A stretch of 64,000 nt of DNA from assembly GCA_018262705.1 (NCBI GenBank), contig JADFDQ010000010.1, positions 51,202 through 115,201 of the forward strand, read 5' to 3'. Both the position numbers and the translations under genes were made by a program. The notes below the pieces were generated by a model, which worked only from the letters and a program-made list of their open reading frames with translations, did no database searches and was not told the origin of the DNA. The stretch's first letter is position 1. The number at the start of each line of letters is the position of its first letter. Below, piece after piece: positions 1 to 11,001 of this stretch. The DNA is from Xanthomonas sp. GTDB taxonomy: Bacteria; Pseudomonadota; Gammaproteobacteria; Xanthomonadales; Xanthomonadaceae.

Positions 1-15
1 ATTTTTCAGGCTGCC

Positions 16-44
16 CTTGAAGGCGCAGCCGATACACCCCAAAT
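16..44 (+). promoter_or_regulatory. sigma-32 (heat-shock) type promoter for dnaK
   Basis: CTTGAA lies at 16-21 and CCCCAAAT at 37-44, separated by 15 nt. This closely matches the sigma-32 consensus (CTTGAAA, 11-16 nt, CCCCATNT). It sits about 57 nt upstream of the dnaK start, as expected for a heat-shock chaperone operon. The elements are read directly; the assignment to RpoH follows from the consensus and the gene it precedes. Confidence 0.72.
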
Positions 45-100
45 ACCCGTCATCGGCGCAGTGCGCCACACGAACAACACGAATTTCAGAGGACATCACC

Positions 101-2029
<1,929 letters not shown>

Positions 2030-2034
2030 TGTCA

Positions 2035-2212
2035 GGGGTCAGAGGCCAGAGGCCGGGGATTGATAAAGAGCCGAGCGCAGGGAAATTCCCGGCCCTCGGC
2101 TCTGTGTTGATGCCTTCCCGTAATCAGCCGAGCGAGCCGACATGACAAAAAACACGCGAGATCTATCCGGTTCCCGGTCCCCTGTTCCCGGTCCCCTGTT
2201 CCCGGTTCCCGT
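2035..2212 (+). repeat. degenerate G-rich heptamer repeats in the dnaK-dnaJ gap
   Basis: The 234-bp dnaK-dnaJ gap starts, 6 nt after the dnaK stop, with CAGGGGT-CAGAGGC-CAGAGGC-type heptamers (about 2035-2060). Further on, at about 2168-2212, there is a 14-bp unit that reads GGGAACAGGGGACC on the minus strand and is repeated about three times. The same heptamer family occurs after dnaJ (3400) and after the response regulator at the right edge (63922). Confidence 0.7.
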
Positions 2213-2263
2213 CCACGAGATCGCCCCCGACCGCCGCATCGAACACCGCCTGAAGCATGTGCA

Positions 2264-3397
2264 ATGAGCAAACGTGACTACTACGAAGTGCTGGGCGTGG
2301 AACGCAGCGCCGACGACGGGGCGCTGAAGAAGGCCTACCGCCGCTGTGCGATGAAATACCACCCCGACCGCAATCCGGACGATGCCGGCGCGGAAGTCGC
2401 GTTCAAGGAGTGCAAGGAGGCCTACGACGTCCTTGGCGATCCGGCCAAACGCCGTTTGTACGATCAGCAGGGCCACGCCGCGTTCGAGCACGGCATGGGC
2501 AGCGGCGCGGGGTCCGGGCCGGGGTTCGCCGACGTCGGCGACATCTTCGGCGATATCTTCGGAAATATTTTCGGCGGTGGCGGCGCGCGTGCGCGCGGTC
2601 CGCGCCGCGGTGCCGACGTCGGCTATGTGATGGAGCTCGATCTCGAAGAGGCCGTGGCCGGCATCGAAAAACAGATCCACATTCCCACGCTGACGACCTG
2701 CAGCCACTGCAAAGGCAGTGGTTCCGAAGACGGCCGGATCGAAACCTGCACGACCTGTCAGGGGCGCGGTCAGGTGCGCATGCAGCGCGGCCCGTTCGTG
2801 ATGCAGACGCCGTGCCCGCAGTGCCACGGTGCCGGCAAGTCCATTCCCAATCCGTGCCACGAATGCCACGGCCACGGCCGGGTCGAAGAAGACAAGACGC
2901 TGGCGGTCAAGATTCCCGCAGGCGTCGACGTCGGTGACCGCATCCGGCTGGCGGGCGAGGGCGAAGCCGGGCCGACCGGCACGCCGCCGGGCGATCTGTA
3001 CGTCGAGGTGCGGGTGCGTCCGCACGCGATCTTCGAGCGCGACGGCGACGATCTGCACTGCGAGGTGCCGATCCGCATCTCACAGGCGGCGCTGGGCGAC
3101 AGCGTGCGGGTGCCGACCTTGGGCGGCGAGGCCGAGCTGAGGATTCCATCCGAAACCCAAAGCGGCAAGGTGTTTCGGCTGCGCGAGAAGGGCGTCAAAT
3201 CCGTGCGCAGCCGCCAGCCCGGCGACCTGTTCTGCAAAGTGGTGGTGGAAACCCCGGTCAATCTCACCGTTGAGCAGCGCGAGCTGCTGGAAAAATTCGA
3301 GACGACCTTCGTCGGCGACGGTGCGCGCCGGCATTCGCCCAAGTCCAGCACCTTCATCGACGGCGTGAAAGGCTTCTGGGACCGGATGGTGTCGTAA
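2264..3397 (+). CDS. dnaJ: co-chaperone DnaJ (Hsp40)
   Basis: This 377-residue type I J-protein stimulates the DnaK ATPase and delivers substrates. The N-terminal J domain carries the HPD motif (YHPDRN, near residue 32). It is followed by a G/F-rich linker with repeated GDIFG segments, then a zinc-binding region with four CxxCxGxG units ([32 protein letters not shown], about residues 145-205), then the two C-terminal beta domains. Length and domain order match canonical DnaJ. It lies downstream of dnaK in the usual order, and the gap is filled with G-rich repeats, so co-transcription is possible but not certain. Confidence 0.98.
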   Translation: MSKRDYYEVLGVERSADDGALKKAYRRCAMKYHPDRNPDDAGAEVAFKECKEAYDVLGDPAKRRLYDQQGHAAFEHGMGSGAGSGPGFADVGDIFGDIFGNIFGGGGARARGPRRGADVGYVMELDLEEAVAGIEKQIHIPTLTTCSHCKGSGSEDGRIETCTTCQGRGQVRMQRGPFVMQTPCPQCHGAGKSIPNPCHECHGHGRVEEDKTLAVKIPAGVDVGDRIRLAGEGEAGPTGTPPGDLYVEVRVRPHAIFERDGDDLHCEVPIRISQAALGDSVRVPTLGGEAELRIPSETQSGKVFRLREKGVKSVRSRQPGDLFCKVVVETPVNLTVEQRELLEKFETTFVGDGARRHSPKSSTFIDGVKGFWDRMVS

Positions 3398-3400
3398 GTC

Positions 3401-3428
3401 GGGGGCCAGGGGCCAGGGGCCAGGGGAA
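3401..3428 (+). repeat. CAGGGGC heptamer repeat after dnaJ
   Basis: Three consecutive CCAGGGG/CAGGGGC heptamers begin about 4 nt after the dnaJ stop codon. The placement and sequence match the longer heptamer array at the right edge of the window. Confidence 0.75.
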
Positions 3429-3480
3429 AGGGCGGCGGGTTCTGGCAGAATCCAGACTTTCGGTTTGACTCCCTCACGCT

Positions 3481-4590
3481 ATGGAAACCTCCCACCCCTG
3501 CATCGGCATCGTCGGCAGCGCCGGCGCCTACGGGCGCTGGCTGCGCGCGTTTTTCGAGCAGCGTATGGGGCTGAGGGTTATCGGCCACGATCCGCTGGAT
3601 TCGGCATCCGCCAGCGTCGAGGCATTGCTGGATCGCGCCGACGTGCTGCTGTTTTCGCTGCCGATTCGTGACACCGTTGCCCTGATCCGCGACTGGACGG
3701 CGCGCGCGTCCGGGCGCGAAGCGGGCCGGCTGTGGCTGGACATCACGTCGATTAAGGCCGGGCCGGTGGCGGCGATGCTCGGATCGCAGGCCGAAGTGGC
3801 AGGACTGCACCCGATGACGGCGCCGCCGAAGTCGCCCACCCTCAAGGGGCGCGCACTGGCCGTGTGCCGCGCGCGGCTGCGGCACTGGGCGCCGTGGCTG
3901 GACATGCTGCTGATTGCGCTTGAAGCCGAATGTGTCGATGTCGAACCGGAGCAGCACGACCGCGCGATGGCGCTGGTGCAGGGCATGGTGCATGCCACCC
4001 GCCTTGCCGAAGCGGGCGTGCTGCGGCAGATGGCGGGGGATGTGTCTGCCTTGTTGCCGCTGCGCACGGCCGGCTTCGAGATGGACCTGGCCAGCGCGGC
4101 GCGCATCCTGTCGCTCAATCCGGCGATTTACGAAGACATCCAGTTCGGCAACCGCTACGTTCCCGAAGTGCTGCGTTTGCTGGCCGAGCAATTCGAACGA
4201 CTCGCGCATCTGGTCGAGCAAGGCGATGCCGCCGCACGCCAGACTTTTCGCGATGTCTACCTCACCGAAAATCGCGACGGGTTCGGTTCGCAGGTGCTGC
4301 AGACAGGCAATTACACCTTCGAACGCATTGGGTACCTGCTGGCCGATCTGGCCGATGCGCACACGCTGAGCGTGCATCTGAGCGAAGACCGGCCCGGTTC
4401 GCTGCGCGAATTGCTGCATCTGTTCGAAGCCCGTGGCATCAACATCGCGTCCCTGCATTCTTCGCGCACACAGGCCGGCGAACTGCATTTCCGGTTCGGG
4501 TTTGACGGCGCGGTCGAGCCGTCGTGCTTGCAGGCGGTGGCGACCGATCTTCTTGGCAGCGGGCTGGGGCGGGTGGCGCGATCCGGCTAA
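3481..4590 (+). CDS. tyrA: prephenate dehydrogenase with C-terminal ACT domain
   Basis: This 369-residue protein is predicted to oxidatively decarboxylate prephenate to 4-hydroxyphenylpyruvate with NAD(P)+ in tyrosine synthesis. The Rossmann loop GIVGSAGAYGRW is at residues 9-20. DITSIK and GLHPMTAP, typical of the TyrA active site, follow near residues 90-120. A helical dimerisation domain comes next, then an ACT-type regulatory domain (HTLSVHLSEDRPGSLREL onward, about residues 297-365), which suggests allosteric feedback by an aromatic amino acid. A stand-alone TyrA with ACT but no chorismate mutase is usual in Xanthomonadales. The ATG at 3481 leaves the N-terminus directly before the nucleotide-binding strand. 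It appears to be a single-gene unit. Confidence 0.9.
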   Translation: METSHPCIGIVGSAGAYGRWLRAFFEQRMGLRVIGHDPLDSASASVEALLDRADVLLFSLPIRDTVALIRDWTARASGREAGRLWLDITSIKAGPVAAMLGSQAEVAGLHPMTAPPKSPTLKGRALAVCRARLRHWAPWLDMLLIALEAECVDVEPEQHDRAMALVQGMVHATRLAEAGVLRQMAGDVSALLPLRTAGFEMDLASAARILSLNPAIYEDIQFGNRYVPEVLRLLAEQFERLAHLVEQGDAAARQTFRDVYLTENRDGFGSQVLQTGNYTFERIGYLLADLADAHTLSVHLSEDRPGSLRELLHLFEARGINIASLHSSRTQAGELHFRFGFDGAVEPSCLQAVATDLLGSGLGRVARSG

Positions 4591-4709
4591 ACGGTCGGCT
4601 GGCCGGTTCGGGCGGCGGGATGCGTATTCAAAAGCATGACGGCGGTCAATATTTTTCGCATGTCCCTGCGCTACTGTATTACACAGAGTCATCCCTTGCA
4701 GGCAACGCC

Positions 4710-7040
4710 ATGAGCTTCCGCTCCCCCACGGAATCCCGGCACGGCACCAACCCGGCGACAGCCTCGTTGATTGATGCCCTGCAAAAGCAAACCCTCGATC
4801 GCATCACCCCGGCGCTGGATGCCGCGCTGGGCGATGTCGACGATTACCTGTTCGACCTCAGCCAGAAAGGCGATGAGGCCATGGGCCTTGCTGCGCTGCG
4901 GGAAATGCGGCGCGCGCGCGCGCAGATCGTGCAGGGATTCCGGAATCGGGTGACGGCCCGTTTTACCGCGCTGTCCGCGCGGCGTGCGTTGTCCGATCAG
5001 GTCCGGACGGAATCGGCTGCAGATGCCGGGTTGAGCCTGCTCTCGGATCAGGATCTCGAGCAGCAGCTGGCGGTCGAACAGCTGGCCGCGTCCGTATTGC
5101 GTTCGCACGCCGCCGCTTACGATGTCGTTTGCCAGCGGATAAAGGTCGTGGCCGGCGACGCGAAGCTGCTGCGGCGCGAGGATCCGCTGGATCCGGTGTT
5201 CCTCGCCAGCGCGCTCGGCGAGGTCATGGGCGAACAGAACGTCAGCGATGAGTTGTGGATCGTCGTTTTCAAATTCTTCGAGCGCGAGCTGGATGCCGCG
5301 CTGGGCGAGTACTACGAACGCTGCAATGCGCTGATGGCAAGCGCCGGCGTCATGCCGGAATTGCGTGCCACAGCTGTGCAGCCGCGGCGTGCCCCGGCGC
5401 AACCGCAGCAGCCGCAGGTCGACCCGAACCTGGTCGAGACGATTCAGCGCGAGACGGCGGCTCAAACCGGCATGCCGCAGATGGGTATGCCGCAGATGGG
5501 TATGCCGCAGATGGGCATGCCGCAGATGGGTATGCCGCAGATGGGTATGCCGAATGCCGCAACCGGGCACGCCGCGGCGCCCATGCAGATCAGTCCCGCC
5601 GATCATGCGATGTTCGCCAACATGCTTGGGCAGTTGCAGGGTTGGCGCGCTGCGGCCGGCATGAACACCGGTGCTGCCGCGGGCGGCGCGCAATCCGGCT
5701 CGCCGCTCGGCACCAATGACCTGCTGTCGATCCTGTCGCTGATGCAGCACGACGTCGCGCCGATACTTCCCGAAGCTCCGTCCAGCGGATCTACGCCAGG
5801 CGCCACGATCGCCGGTCAGTTGCGGCAACAGATGCAGCAAAGCGCCCGCAAGCTGGGCGTGGCCGGCGACAACATGACGCTGGACGGTCTGGATGAAGAC
5901 GCCGTGGATCTGGTGGCGCTGCTGTTCGACGTCCTGCTCGACGGCCCGCAGTACGACACCCGCATCCGCCAGAAGATCGGGCGCATGCTGGTTCCCTGCG
6001 TCAAGGCGGCGGTCAAGGATCGGCGCATGTTCCTGATGAAGGAGCACCCGGCGCGCAAGCTGCTCAATACCATCGCCGAGGCCTGCGAGGGCAACCGCGG
6101 CCAGGAGCCGCAGGAGCGCGAGCTGCTCGATCACGTCGATCACACCATCGACCGCCTGGTTTCCGAGTTCAATGAGGACGTCGCGATTTTCGAGACCCTC
6201 GAGCAGGAACTGCGCGACTTCATGGGGCAGCACCGCAAGCGTTTCGAACTGGTCGAGCGGCGCACGACCGAAGCCCAGTGGGGGCGCGAACGGCTCGACA
6301 ACGCGCGCGAATCCGCCGCCCGCGATCTTGAAACGCACAGCGGTGGACGGGAATTGCCTTCGGTCGTCGCTGATTTCCTGTCACGGCACACCGCGCATCA
6401 TCTGGTTCAAGTCGCGCTGCGCGAGGGCGCGGATTCGGCGCGCTATGACCGTGCGCTGGTGAGCGTGGATGGCCTGTTGGCGGCGATGGATCGCGCGCGC
6501 GCAGGCAAATGGCCGGATCCGGCGTGGCCGCTTCCGGATGCCGGGCTGCGCGAAATCCTGTCCAGCGCCGGGTTTACCGATGAAGCGGCGCAAAGTGCGC
6601 TGGAAGCCTTCGATGATGCGTTCGCGAAACTTTCCGCTGGGCAGGAAGTGCCCGAGACGGACGCCCGGATCTCAAACCAGGCGATCCCGATCGAGGCTGT
6701 CGCAACGACGCCAAAACTCGAAGTGGTGGTCGACAACGCGACGCCGGACTACGACGTCAGCGTGCACGAGCGCGTACGCGCCCTGAAGGTCGGCGACTGG
6801 CTGCATCTTGCGGGTGCGGATGCGAACTTCGCTCCGGCCAAGGTCTCCTGGATCAGCCCCATTTCCTCGCGCCTGCTGCTGGTCAATCGCCGCGGCATCC
6901 GCGTTTTGGTGGCCTCGACGCAGGAACTTGCGGCGATGGTGGCGTTGGACAAGCTGCGTTTGCGCGAAGGCAATACCGCGTTCGATGACGCCATGCATCA
7001 GATGGTTTACCGCCTGCAAAGCGTGACCGCGGGTCGCTGA
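4710..7040 (+). CDS. DUF1631 family protein with GMPQM pentapeptide repeats
   Basis: This 776-residue cytoplasmic protein belongs to the DUF1631 family, common in Xanthomonadales and Pseudomonas and without an established biochemical role. It is long, mostly helical, and has no signal peptide or membrane segment. Residues about 255-279 are five GMPQM pentapeptides encoded by a perfect 15-bp tandem repeat (5472-5546). The C-terminal ~70 residues (LKVGDWLHL, KVSWISPISSRLLLVNRRG) look like a PilZ-type beta barrel, so nucleotide (c-di-GMP) sensing is a reasonable guess; that is inference. The frame is open upstream to 4524, inside tyrA. The ATG at 4710 was chosen because it removes that overlap and matches the usual family N-terminus. 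Confidence 0.85.
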   Translation: MSFRSPTESRHGTNPATASLIDALQKQTLDRITPALDAALGDVDDYLFDLSQKGDEAMGLAALREMRRARAQIVQGFRNRVTARFTALSARRALSDQVRTESAADAGLSLLSDQDLEQQLAVEQLAASVLRSHAAAYDVVCQRIKVVAGDAKLLRREDPLDPVFLASALGEVMGEQNVSDELWIVVFKFFERELDAALGEYYERCNALMASAGVMPELRATAVQPRRAPAQPQQPQVDPNLVETIQRETAAQTGMPQMGMPQMGMPQMGMPQMGMPQMGMPNAATGHAAAPMQISPADHAMFANMLGQLQGWRAAAGMNTGAAAGGAQSGSPLGTNDLLSILSLMQHDVAPILPEAPSSGSTPGATIAGQLRQQMQQSARKLGVAGDNMTLDGLDEDAVDLVALLFDVLLDGPQYDTRIRQKIGRMLVPCVKAAVKDRRMFLMKEHPARKLLNTIAEACEGNRGQEPQERELLDHVDHTIDRLVSEFNEDVAIFETLEQELRDFMGQHRKRFELVERRTTEAQWGRERLDNARESAARDLETHSGGRELPSVVADFLSRHTAHHLVQVALREGADSARYDRALVSVDGLLAAMDRARAGKWPDPAWPLPDAGLREILSSAGFTDEAAQSALEAFDDAFAKLSAGQEVPETDARISNQAIPIEAVATTPKLEVVVDNATPDYDVSVHERVRALKVGDWLHLAGADANFAPAKVSWISPISSRLLLVNRRGIRVLVASTQELAAMVALDKLRLREGNTAFDDAMHQMVYRLQSVTAGR
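5472..5546 (+). repeat. 15-bp in-frame tandem repeat (5 units) in the DUF1631 gene
   Basis: ATGCCGCAGATGGGY is repeated five times without interruption, encoding MPQMG units. Unit length is a multiple of three, so slippage would change protein length without breaking the frame. The units differ only at the last base (T or C). Confidence 0.95.
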
Positions 7041-7178
7041 AAGACGCGCTTTCGGTCACGCGGCGGCGCGTGGCAAAGGGGGAGGGCTCCCGGGCGGCGG
7101 CGCGTTCGCGCTTTGCCGCACCGGGCATTTCTGCAGCGCTTGCTTGTCGCGACGGGCCGGCACCGTTAGCCTGCGTGC

Positions 7179-7886
7179 ATGAGTTCACCTGTCCGAGTTC
7201 TGATCTACGGCGCCAGCGGTCGCATGGGGCGCGCCCTGCTGCGTTTGTGCCAGGAAGAGGATGCTCACGGCTTGCTTGCCGTGGCTGCGGTTGCGCGGCA
7301 TCCGCCGAACGCTGCTTCCGTGCGGGGCTTTGCGAGCGCCCGACTCGCTGAGGTTCCCGACTTCGACGTGGCGATCGATTTCAGCCTGCCGGACGGTTTC
7401 GATGCCGTGCTGGCGCTGTGTCGGTCTCGCAAATCCGCGCTGGTCTCCGGAACCACCGGCCTGTCGGCCGCGCAACAGGCCATGCTCGAAGTCGCGGCCA
7501 CGGAGATTCCCGTGCTCTGGGCCAGCAACTTCAGCCTCGGCGTGGCGGCGCTGCATGCCTTGGTCGCGCGTGCGGCGCAGCTGCTGCCCGGCTGGGACTG
7601 CGACATCGTCGAATCCCACCACAGTCGCAAACTCGACGCGCCGTCCGGCACCGCGCTGACGCTGGGCGCGAGCGCCGAATCCGCGGGCGCATCGCCGCGT
7701 TACGCGTCGATCCGCGCCGGCGACATCGTCGGCGAGCATCTGGTGCAGTTCACCGGGTTGGGCGAGCGGATCGAACTGGTGCATCGCGCCAACTCGCGCG
7801 ACATCTTTGCGCGCGGCGCCCTGCATGCCGCACGCAATCTGTACGGCCGGGCGCCGGGGCGCTATCGGCTGGACGAGGTGATTTGA
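7179..7886 (+). CDS. dapB: 4-hydroxy-tetrahydrodipicolinate reductase DapB
   Basis: This 235-residue enzyme performs the NAD(P)H-dependent reduction step of the diaminopimelate/lysine pathway, which supplies the cell wall and lysine. The N-terminal Rossmann motif GASGRMGR is at residues 11-18. The active-site segment ESHHSRKLDAPSGTA, with the conserved histidines and lysine, lies near residues 144-158. DRIELVHRANSRDIFARGAL-type sequence closes the C-terminal domain. It is somewhat shorter than the E. coli enzyme (273 aa), mainly through loop deletions, which is common in this order. The start at 7179 sits just before the nucleotide-binding strand. Confidence 0.93.
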   Translation: MSSPVRVLIYGASGRMGRALLRLCQEEDAHGLLAVAAVARHPPNAASVRGFASARLAEVPDFDVAIDFSLPDGFDAVLALCRSRKSALVSGTTGLSAAQQAMLEVAATEIPVLWASNFSLGVAALHALVARAAQLLPGWDCDIVESHHSRKLDAPSGTALTLGASAESAGASPRYASIRAGDIVGEHLVQFTGLGERIELVHRANSRDIFARGALHAARNLYGRAPGRYRLDEVI

Positions 7887-8098
7887 TCCGGGCGAATGCT
7901 CATGCCTTGGCCGCATCCACAGCGTCGCAACTGGCGACGGACGCTTCATTCCTGCGCGGCATTTGGCCTACGGATTTGCAATGAGTTGTCGAAGCGCCGG
8001 ATAGGCGAACATCCGTTGGAGAAAAGATGCCGACTTGCGCCGGGATGACGGTTGGTTCGGTGTTGTCCTAGAATTGCGTTTTGACGAATGAGGCCGTC

Positions 8099-8611
8099 AT
8101 GACCGATCCATCGCGCACCGACGCGGCACCGCTGGTTGGCGTCGTCATGGGCTCGCGTTCCGATTGGGAGACCATGCAGCGCGCGGCGCAGACGCTCGAA
8201 TCGCTCGGCGTTGCGCACGAGGTGCGCGTGGTTTCGGCCCACCGCACCCCGGATGCGCTGTTCGACTATGCCGAACACGCGGCGGCGCGCGGCCTGCGTG
8301 CGATCATCGCCGGTGCCGGCGGCGCGGCGCATCTGCCGGGGATGCTGGCCTCCAAGACCGCCGTGCCGGTGCTGGGCGTGCCGGTGCAGAGCCGCGCCCT
8401 CAGCGGGCTGGACTCCCTGCTGTCGATCGTGCAGATGCCGGCCGGCGTGCCGGTGGCGACCTTTGCGATCGGCGGCGCCGGTGCGGCCAACGCCGCCCTG
8501 TTCGCCGCGGCGCTGTTGGCGGGCGATCATCCGGACATCGCCTCCGCGCTTGCCGCATTTCGCGACAGGCAGACGCGGGACGTGATCGACAACGACGACC
8601 CGCGGGCATGA
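8099..8611 (+). CDS. purE: N5-carboxyaminoimidazole ribonucleotide mutase PurE
   Basis: This 170-residue class I PurE converts N5-CAIR to CAIR in de novo purine synthesis. It shows GSRSDW (residues 18-23), SAHRTPD with the catalytic histidine, and [12 protein letters not shown], with PVLGVPV further on. The frame is open to a TTG at 8081, but the ATG at 8099 has GAGG 5 nt upstream and gives normal family length. Its stop overlaps the start of purK (ATGA), so the two are translationally coupled. Confidence 0.96.
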   Translation: MTDPSRTDAAPLVGVVMGSRSDWETMQRAAQTLESLGVAHEVRVVSAHRTPDALFDYAEHAAARGLRAIIAGAGGAAHLPGMLASKTAVPVLGVPVQSRALSGLDSLLSIVQMPAGVPVATFAIGGAGAANAALFAAALLAGDHPDIASALAAFRDRQTRDVIDNDDPRA

Positions 8612-9747
8612 CCACGGTCGGCATTCTTGGCGGCGGGCAGCTCGCCCGCATGCTGATCCTTGCCGGCGCCCCGCTCGGACTGCGCTTCAAGCTGCTCGAT
8701 CCGGCAGCGGACGCCTGCGCCGGCCAGCTCGCGCCGCTGACCGTGGGCGACTATGCCGATCCGGACGCGCTGGCGCGTTTCATCGACGGCGTGGATGTAG
8801 CGACCTTCGATTTCGAAAATGTGCCGGCGCAGGCGGCCGACTGGCTGGCGGCGCGGGTGCCGGTGTTCCCGCCGCCGCGTGCGCTTGCGGTGTCGCAGGA
8901 TCGTCTGTCCGAAAAGACGCTGTTTCGCGAATTGGGCATTCCGGTTGCACCGTTCGCGGCGGTCGCAACGCTGGCCGATCTGCAATCGGCGGTCGCGCAG
9001 ATCGGCATTCCCTGCATCCTCAAGACGCGACGGCTGGGCTACGACGGCAAAGGCCAGTTCCGCATTCGTACCGCGGAGGACGTCGAATCCGCGTGGGCCG
9101 CGCTGGGGCCGCAAGCGGCGAAGGTCGGGCTGATCCTCGAAGGTTTCATCACGTTCCAGAGCGAACTGTCGGTGATCGCGGTACGCGCCGAGGACGGCGA
9201 ATTCCGCGCCTGGCCGCTGGCCGGAAACCATCACGTCGATGGCGTGCTGTCGACCAGCCTTGCGCCCGCGCCGGTGCCGGAATCCGTGCATGTCGCCGCG
9301 CTGGCCCACGCCCAGCGACTTGCCGAAGCGCTCGATTATGTCGGCGTGCTGGCGCTGGAGCTGTTCCTGCGCGATGGCCAGCTGATCGCCAACGAAATGG
9401 CCCCGCGCGTACACAACTCCGGACACTGGAGCATCGACGGCAGCCAGACCAGCCAGTTCGAAAACCATCTGCGCGCCGGGCTCGGCTTGCCGCTGGGCGA
9501 CACCGCCGCCATCGGGCATTCCTGCATGCTCAACTGGCTGGGCGCGATGCCCGATCCGGCGCCGGTGTTGCGCGAAGCCGGCGGCCATTGGCACGATTAC
9601 GGCAAGGCGCCGCGTCCAGGGCGCAAGGTGGGGCACGCAACATTGCGCGCCGATTCGCCGCAGGCACTTGCACAGGCCTTGCGGCGCGTGGGCGAGGCGT
9701 TGGGTCGGCAAGTGCAGGTCGCGCCGGTGGTGGCAGGGTTCCTGTAA
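8608..9747 (+). CDS. purK: N5-carboxyaminoimidazole ribonucleotide synthase PurK
   Basis: This 379-residue ATP-grasp enzyme makes N5-CAIR from AIR, bicarbonate and ATP, the substrate for the adjacent PurE. The N-terminal [12 protein letters not shown], the ATP-grasp core ([15 protein letters not shown], near residues 135-150) and the metal-binding segment [13 protein letters not shown] near 262-274 are all present. The ATG at 8608 overlaps the purE stop by 4 bp, the standard purEK arrangement. Confidence 0.96.
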   Translation: MTTVGILGGGQLARMLILAGAPLGLRFKLLDPAADACAGQLAPLTVGDYADPDALARFIDGVDVATFDFENVPAQAADWLAARVPVFPPPRALAVSQDRLSEKTLFRELGIPVAPFAAVATLADLQSAVAQIGIPCILKTRRLGYDGKGQFRIRTAEDVESAWAALGPQAAKVGLILEGFITFQSELSVIAVRAEDGEFRAWPLAGNHHVDGVLSTSLAPAPVPESVHVAALAHAQRLAEALDYVGVLALELFLRDGQLIANEMAPRVHNSGHWSIDGSQTSQFENHLRAGLGLPLGDTAAIGHSCMLNWLGAMPDPAPVLREAGGHWHDYGKAPRPGRKVGHATLRADSPQALAQALRRVGEALGRQVQVAPVVAGFL

Positions 9748-9772
9748 GTACCAAACTGCACTTGCCTTGCCT

Positions 9773-9829
9773 GTAGGAGCGCGAGCGCATTTGCAGGAGT
9801 CCGTAGGAGCGCACCGCAGGGGCGCGAAC
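9773..9829 (+). repeat. REP-like GTAGGAGCGC repeats downstream of purK
   Basis: GTAGGAGCGC occurs at 9773-9782 and 9803-9812, each followed by GC-rich sequence. The second is followed by GGGGCGCGAAC, which can pair back with it. This is the usual form of intergenic REP elements in Xanthomonadales and Pseudomonas; only a partial unit pair is seen here. Confidence 0.6.
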
Positions 9830-9913
9830 ACTTTGAAAAAATTCTGCAAAACGCATCGCGCCGCTGCGGAGCGCTTCTGCGAGAAATCGTCACGAGGAAT
9901 ATCACAAACGACA

Positions 9914-9938
9914 ACGGCCGGATCGCTCCGGCCGTTTT
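9914..9938. terminator. hairpin terminator between convergent purK and sodB
   Basis: ACGGCCGGA (9914-9922), loop TCGC, and its perfect complement (9927-9935) run straight into TTTT on the plus strand. It lies between the 3' ends of purEK (plus) and sodB (minus). The T tract favours plus-strand termination, but the hairpin may serve both. Confidence 0.8.
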
Positions 9939-9959
9939 CGCATCGCTAAAGCGCGACGC

Positions 9960-10538
9960 TTACTTCATTTGCCCCGCCGCAAACTCCCAGTTCACCAGAT
10001 TCCAGAACGCGTCCAGATACTTCGGGCGGGCGTTGCGGTAGTCGATGTAGTAGGCGTGTTCCCACACGTCGCAGGTCAGCAACGGGGTGTCTTCGCCGGT
10101 GATCGGGGTGGCCGCGTTGGAGGTGCTCGCTAGCGCCAACGTGCCGTCCTTGCGCTGCACCAGCCAGGCCCAGCCGGAGCCGAAGGTGCCCACCGCGGTC
10201 TTGGTGAACTCTTCCTTGAACCTGGCGAAGCTGCCGAACGCGGCGTTGATGGCGTCGAGCAGATTGCCGGTCGGCTCGCCGCCGCCGCGCGGCGACAGGG
10301 AGTTCCAGTAGAAGCTGTGGTTCCACACCTGCGCGGCATTGTTGAACATGCCGCCCTGCGCCTTCTTGATGATTTCGACCAGCCCGAGGCTCGCGAACTC
10401 CGTGCCTTCGATCATCTTGTTGAGGTTGGTGACGTAGCCCTGATGGTGCTTGCCGTAGTGGAAGTCGAGGGTTTCGGCGGAAATGTGCGGCTCCAGCGCG
10501 TTGTTGGCGTAGGGCAGGGCAGGCAGTTCGATAGCCAT
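9960..10538 (-). CDS. sodB: iron superoxide dismutase SodB
   Basis: This 192-residue cytoplasmic enzyme dismutates superoxide. Metal ligands expected of the Fe/Mn family are visible: H27 (DFHYGKHH), a second histidine in VWNHSFYW (near 74), and DVWEHAYY near residues 157-164. The AAQVWNH context, with glutamine before the tryptophan, is the FeSOD rather than MnSOD signature. A strong AAGGAG ribosome site lies 7-8 nt before the ATG at 10538. It is transcribed divergently from the grxD operon, so the 139-bp gap holds both promoters; two proteins of redox defence are back to back. Confidence 0.96.
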   Translation of the reverse strand: MAIELPALPYANNALEPHISAETLDFHYGKHHQGYVTNLNKMIEGTEFASLGLVEIIKKAQGGMFNNAAQVWNHSFYWNSLSPRGGGEPTGNLLDAINAAFGSFARFKEEFTKTAVGTFGSGWAWLVQRKDGTLALASTSNAATPITGEDTPLLTCDVWEHAYYIDYRNARPKYLDAFWNLVNWEFAAGQMK

Positions 10539-10677
10539 GGGTGGATCTCCTTGTTTCGTGGCGAAGCGGCGGTGCCGCGCGAAGCATTACAATGACGGGT
10601 TGCAGACGAGCCATTGTAGCGAGAGCGTCCGTCGTTGCCTTGTGAAGCAGCCACGGCGCAGTCCCGGAGTGTCCAGC

Positions 10678-11001
10678 GTGCCAACCGTGCAAGAGCGCAT
10701 CCGCGCCGAAATCGACAACAACCCCGTCGTGCTGTTCATGAAAGGCACGCCGGAATACCCGATGTGCGGCTTTTCCAGCCGCGCGGTGCAGGCGCTGCAG
10801 TCTGCCGGCGCCGAGCCGATGCGGGTGGTCAACGTGCTCGAAGATCCGGAGCTGCGCGCCAATCTGCCGCGCTTTTCCGACTGGCCGACGTTCCCGCAGC
10901 TGTTCGTGCGCGGCGAGCTGATCGGCGGCTGCGACATCGTCGTCGAGCTGGCCGAATCCGGCGCGCTGGCGCGCATGCTGGCCGACGCGCGCAAGCCGTG
11001 A
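10678..11001 (+). CDS. grxD: monothiol glutaredoxin (Grx4/GrxD type)
   Basis: This 107-residue monothiol glutaredoxin has the signature CGFS at residues 30-33, preceded by FMKGTPEYPM, with WPTFPQLFVRGELIGGCDI downstream. The family binds a bridged [2Fe-2S] cluster and works in iron-sulfur trafficking. No ATG precedes the conserved region. GTG at 10678 with GGAG about 9 nt upstream is the best start; GTG at 10669 is an alternative. The stop overlaps the next gene's GTG start by 4 bp. Confidence 0.92.
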   Translation: MPTVQERIRAEIDNNPVVLFMKGTPEYPMCGFSSRAVQALQSAGAEPMRVVNVLEDPELRANLPRFSDWPTFPQLFVRGELIGGCDIVVELAESGALARMLADARKP

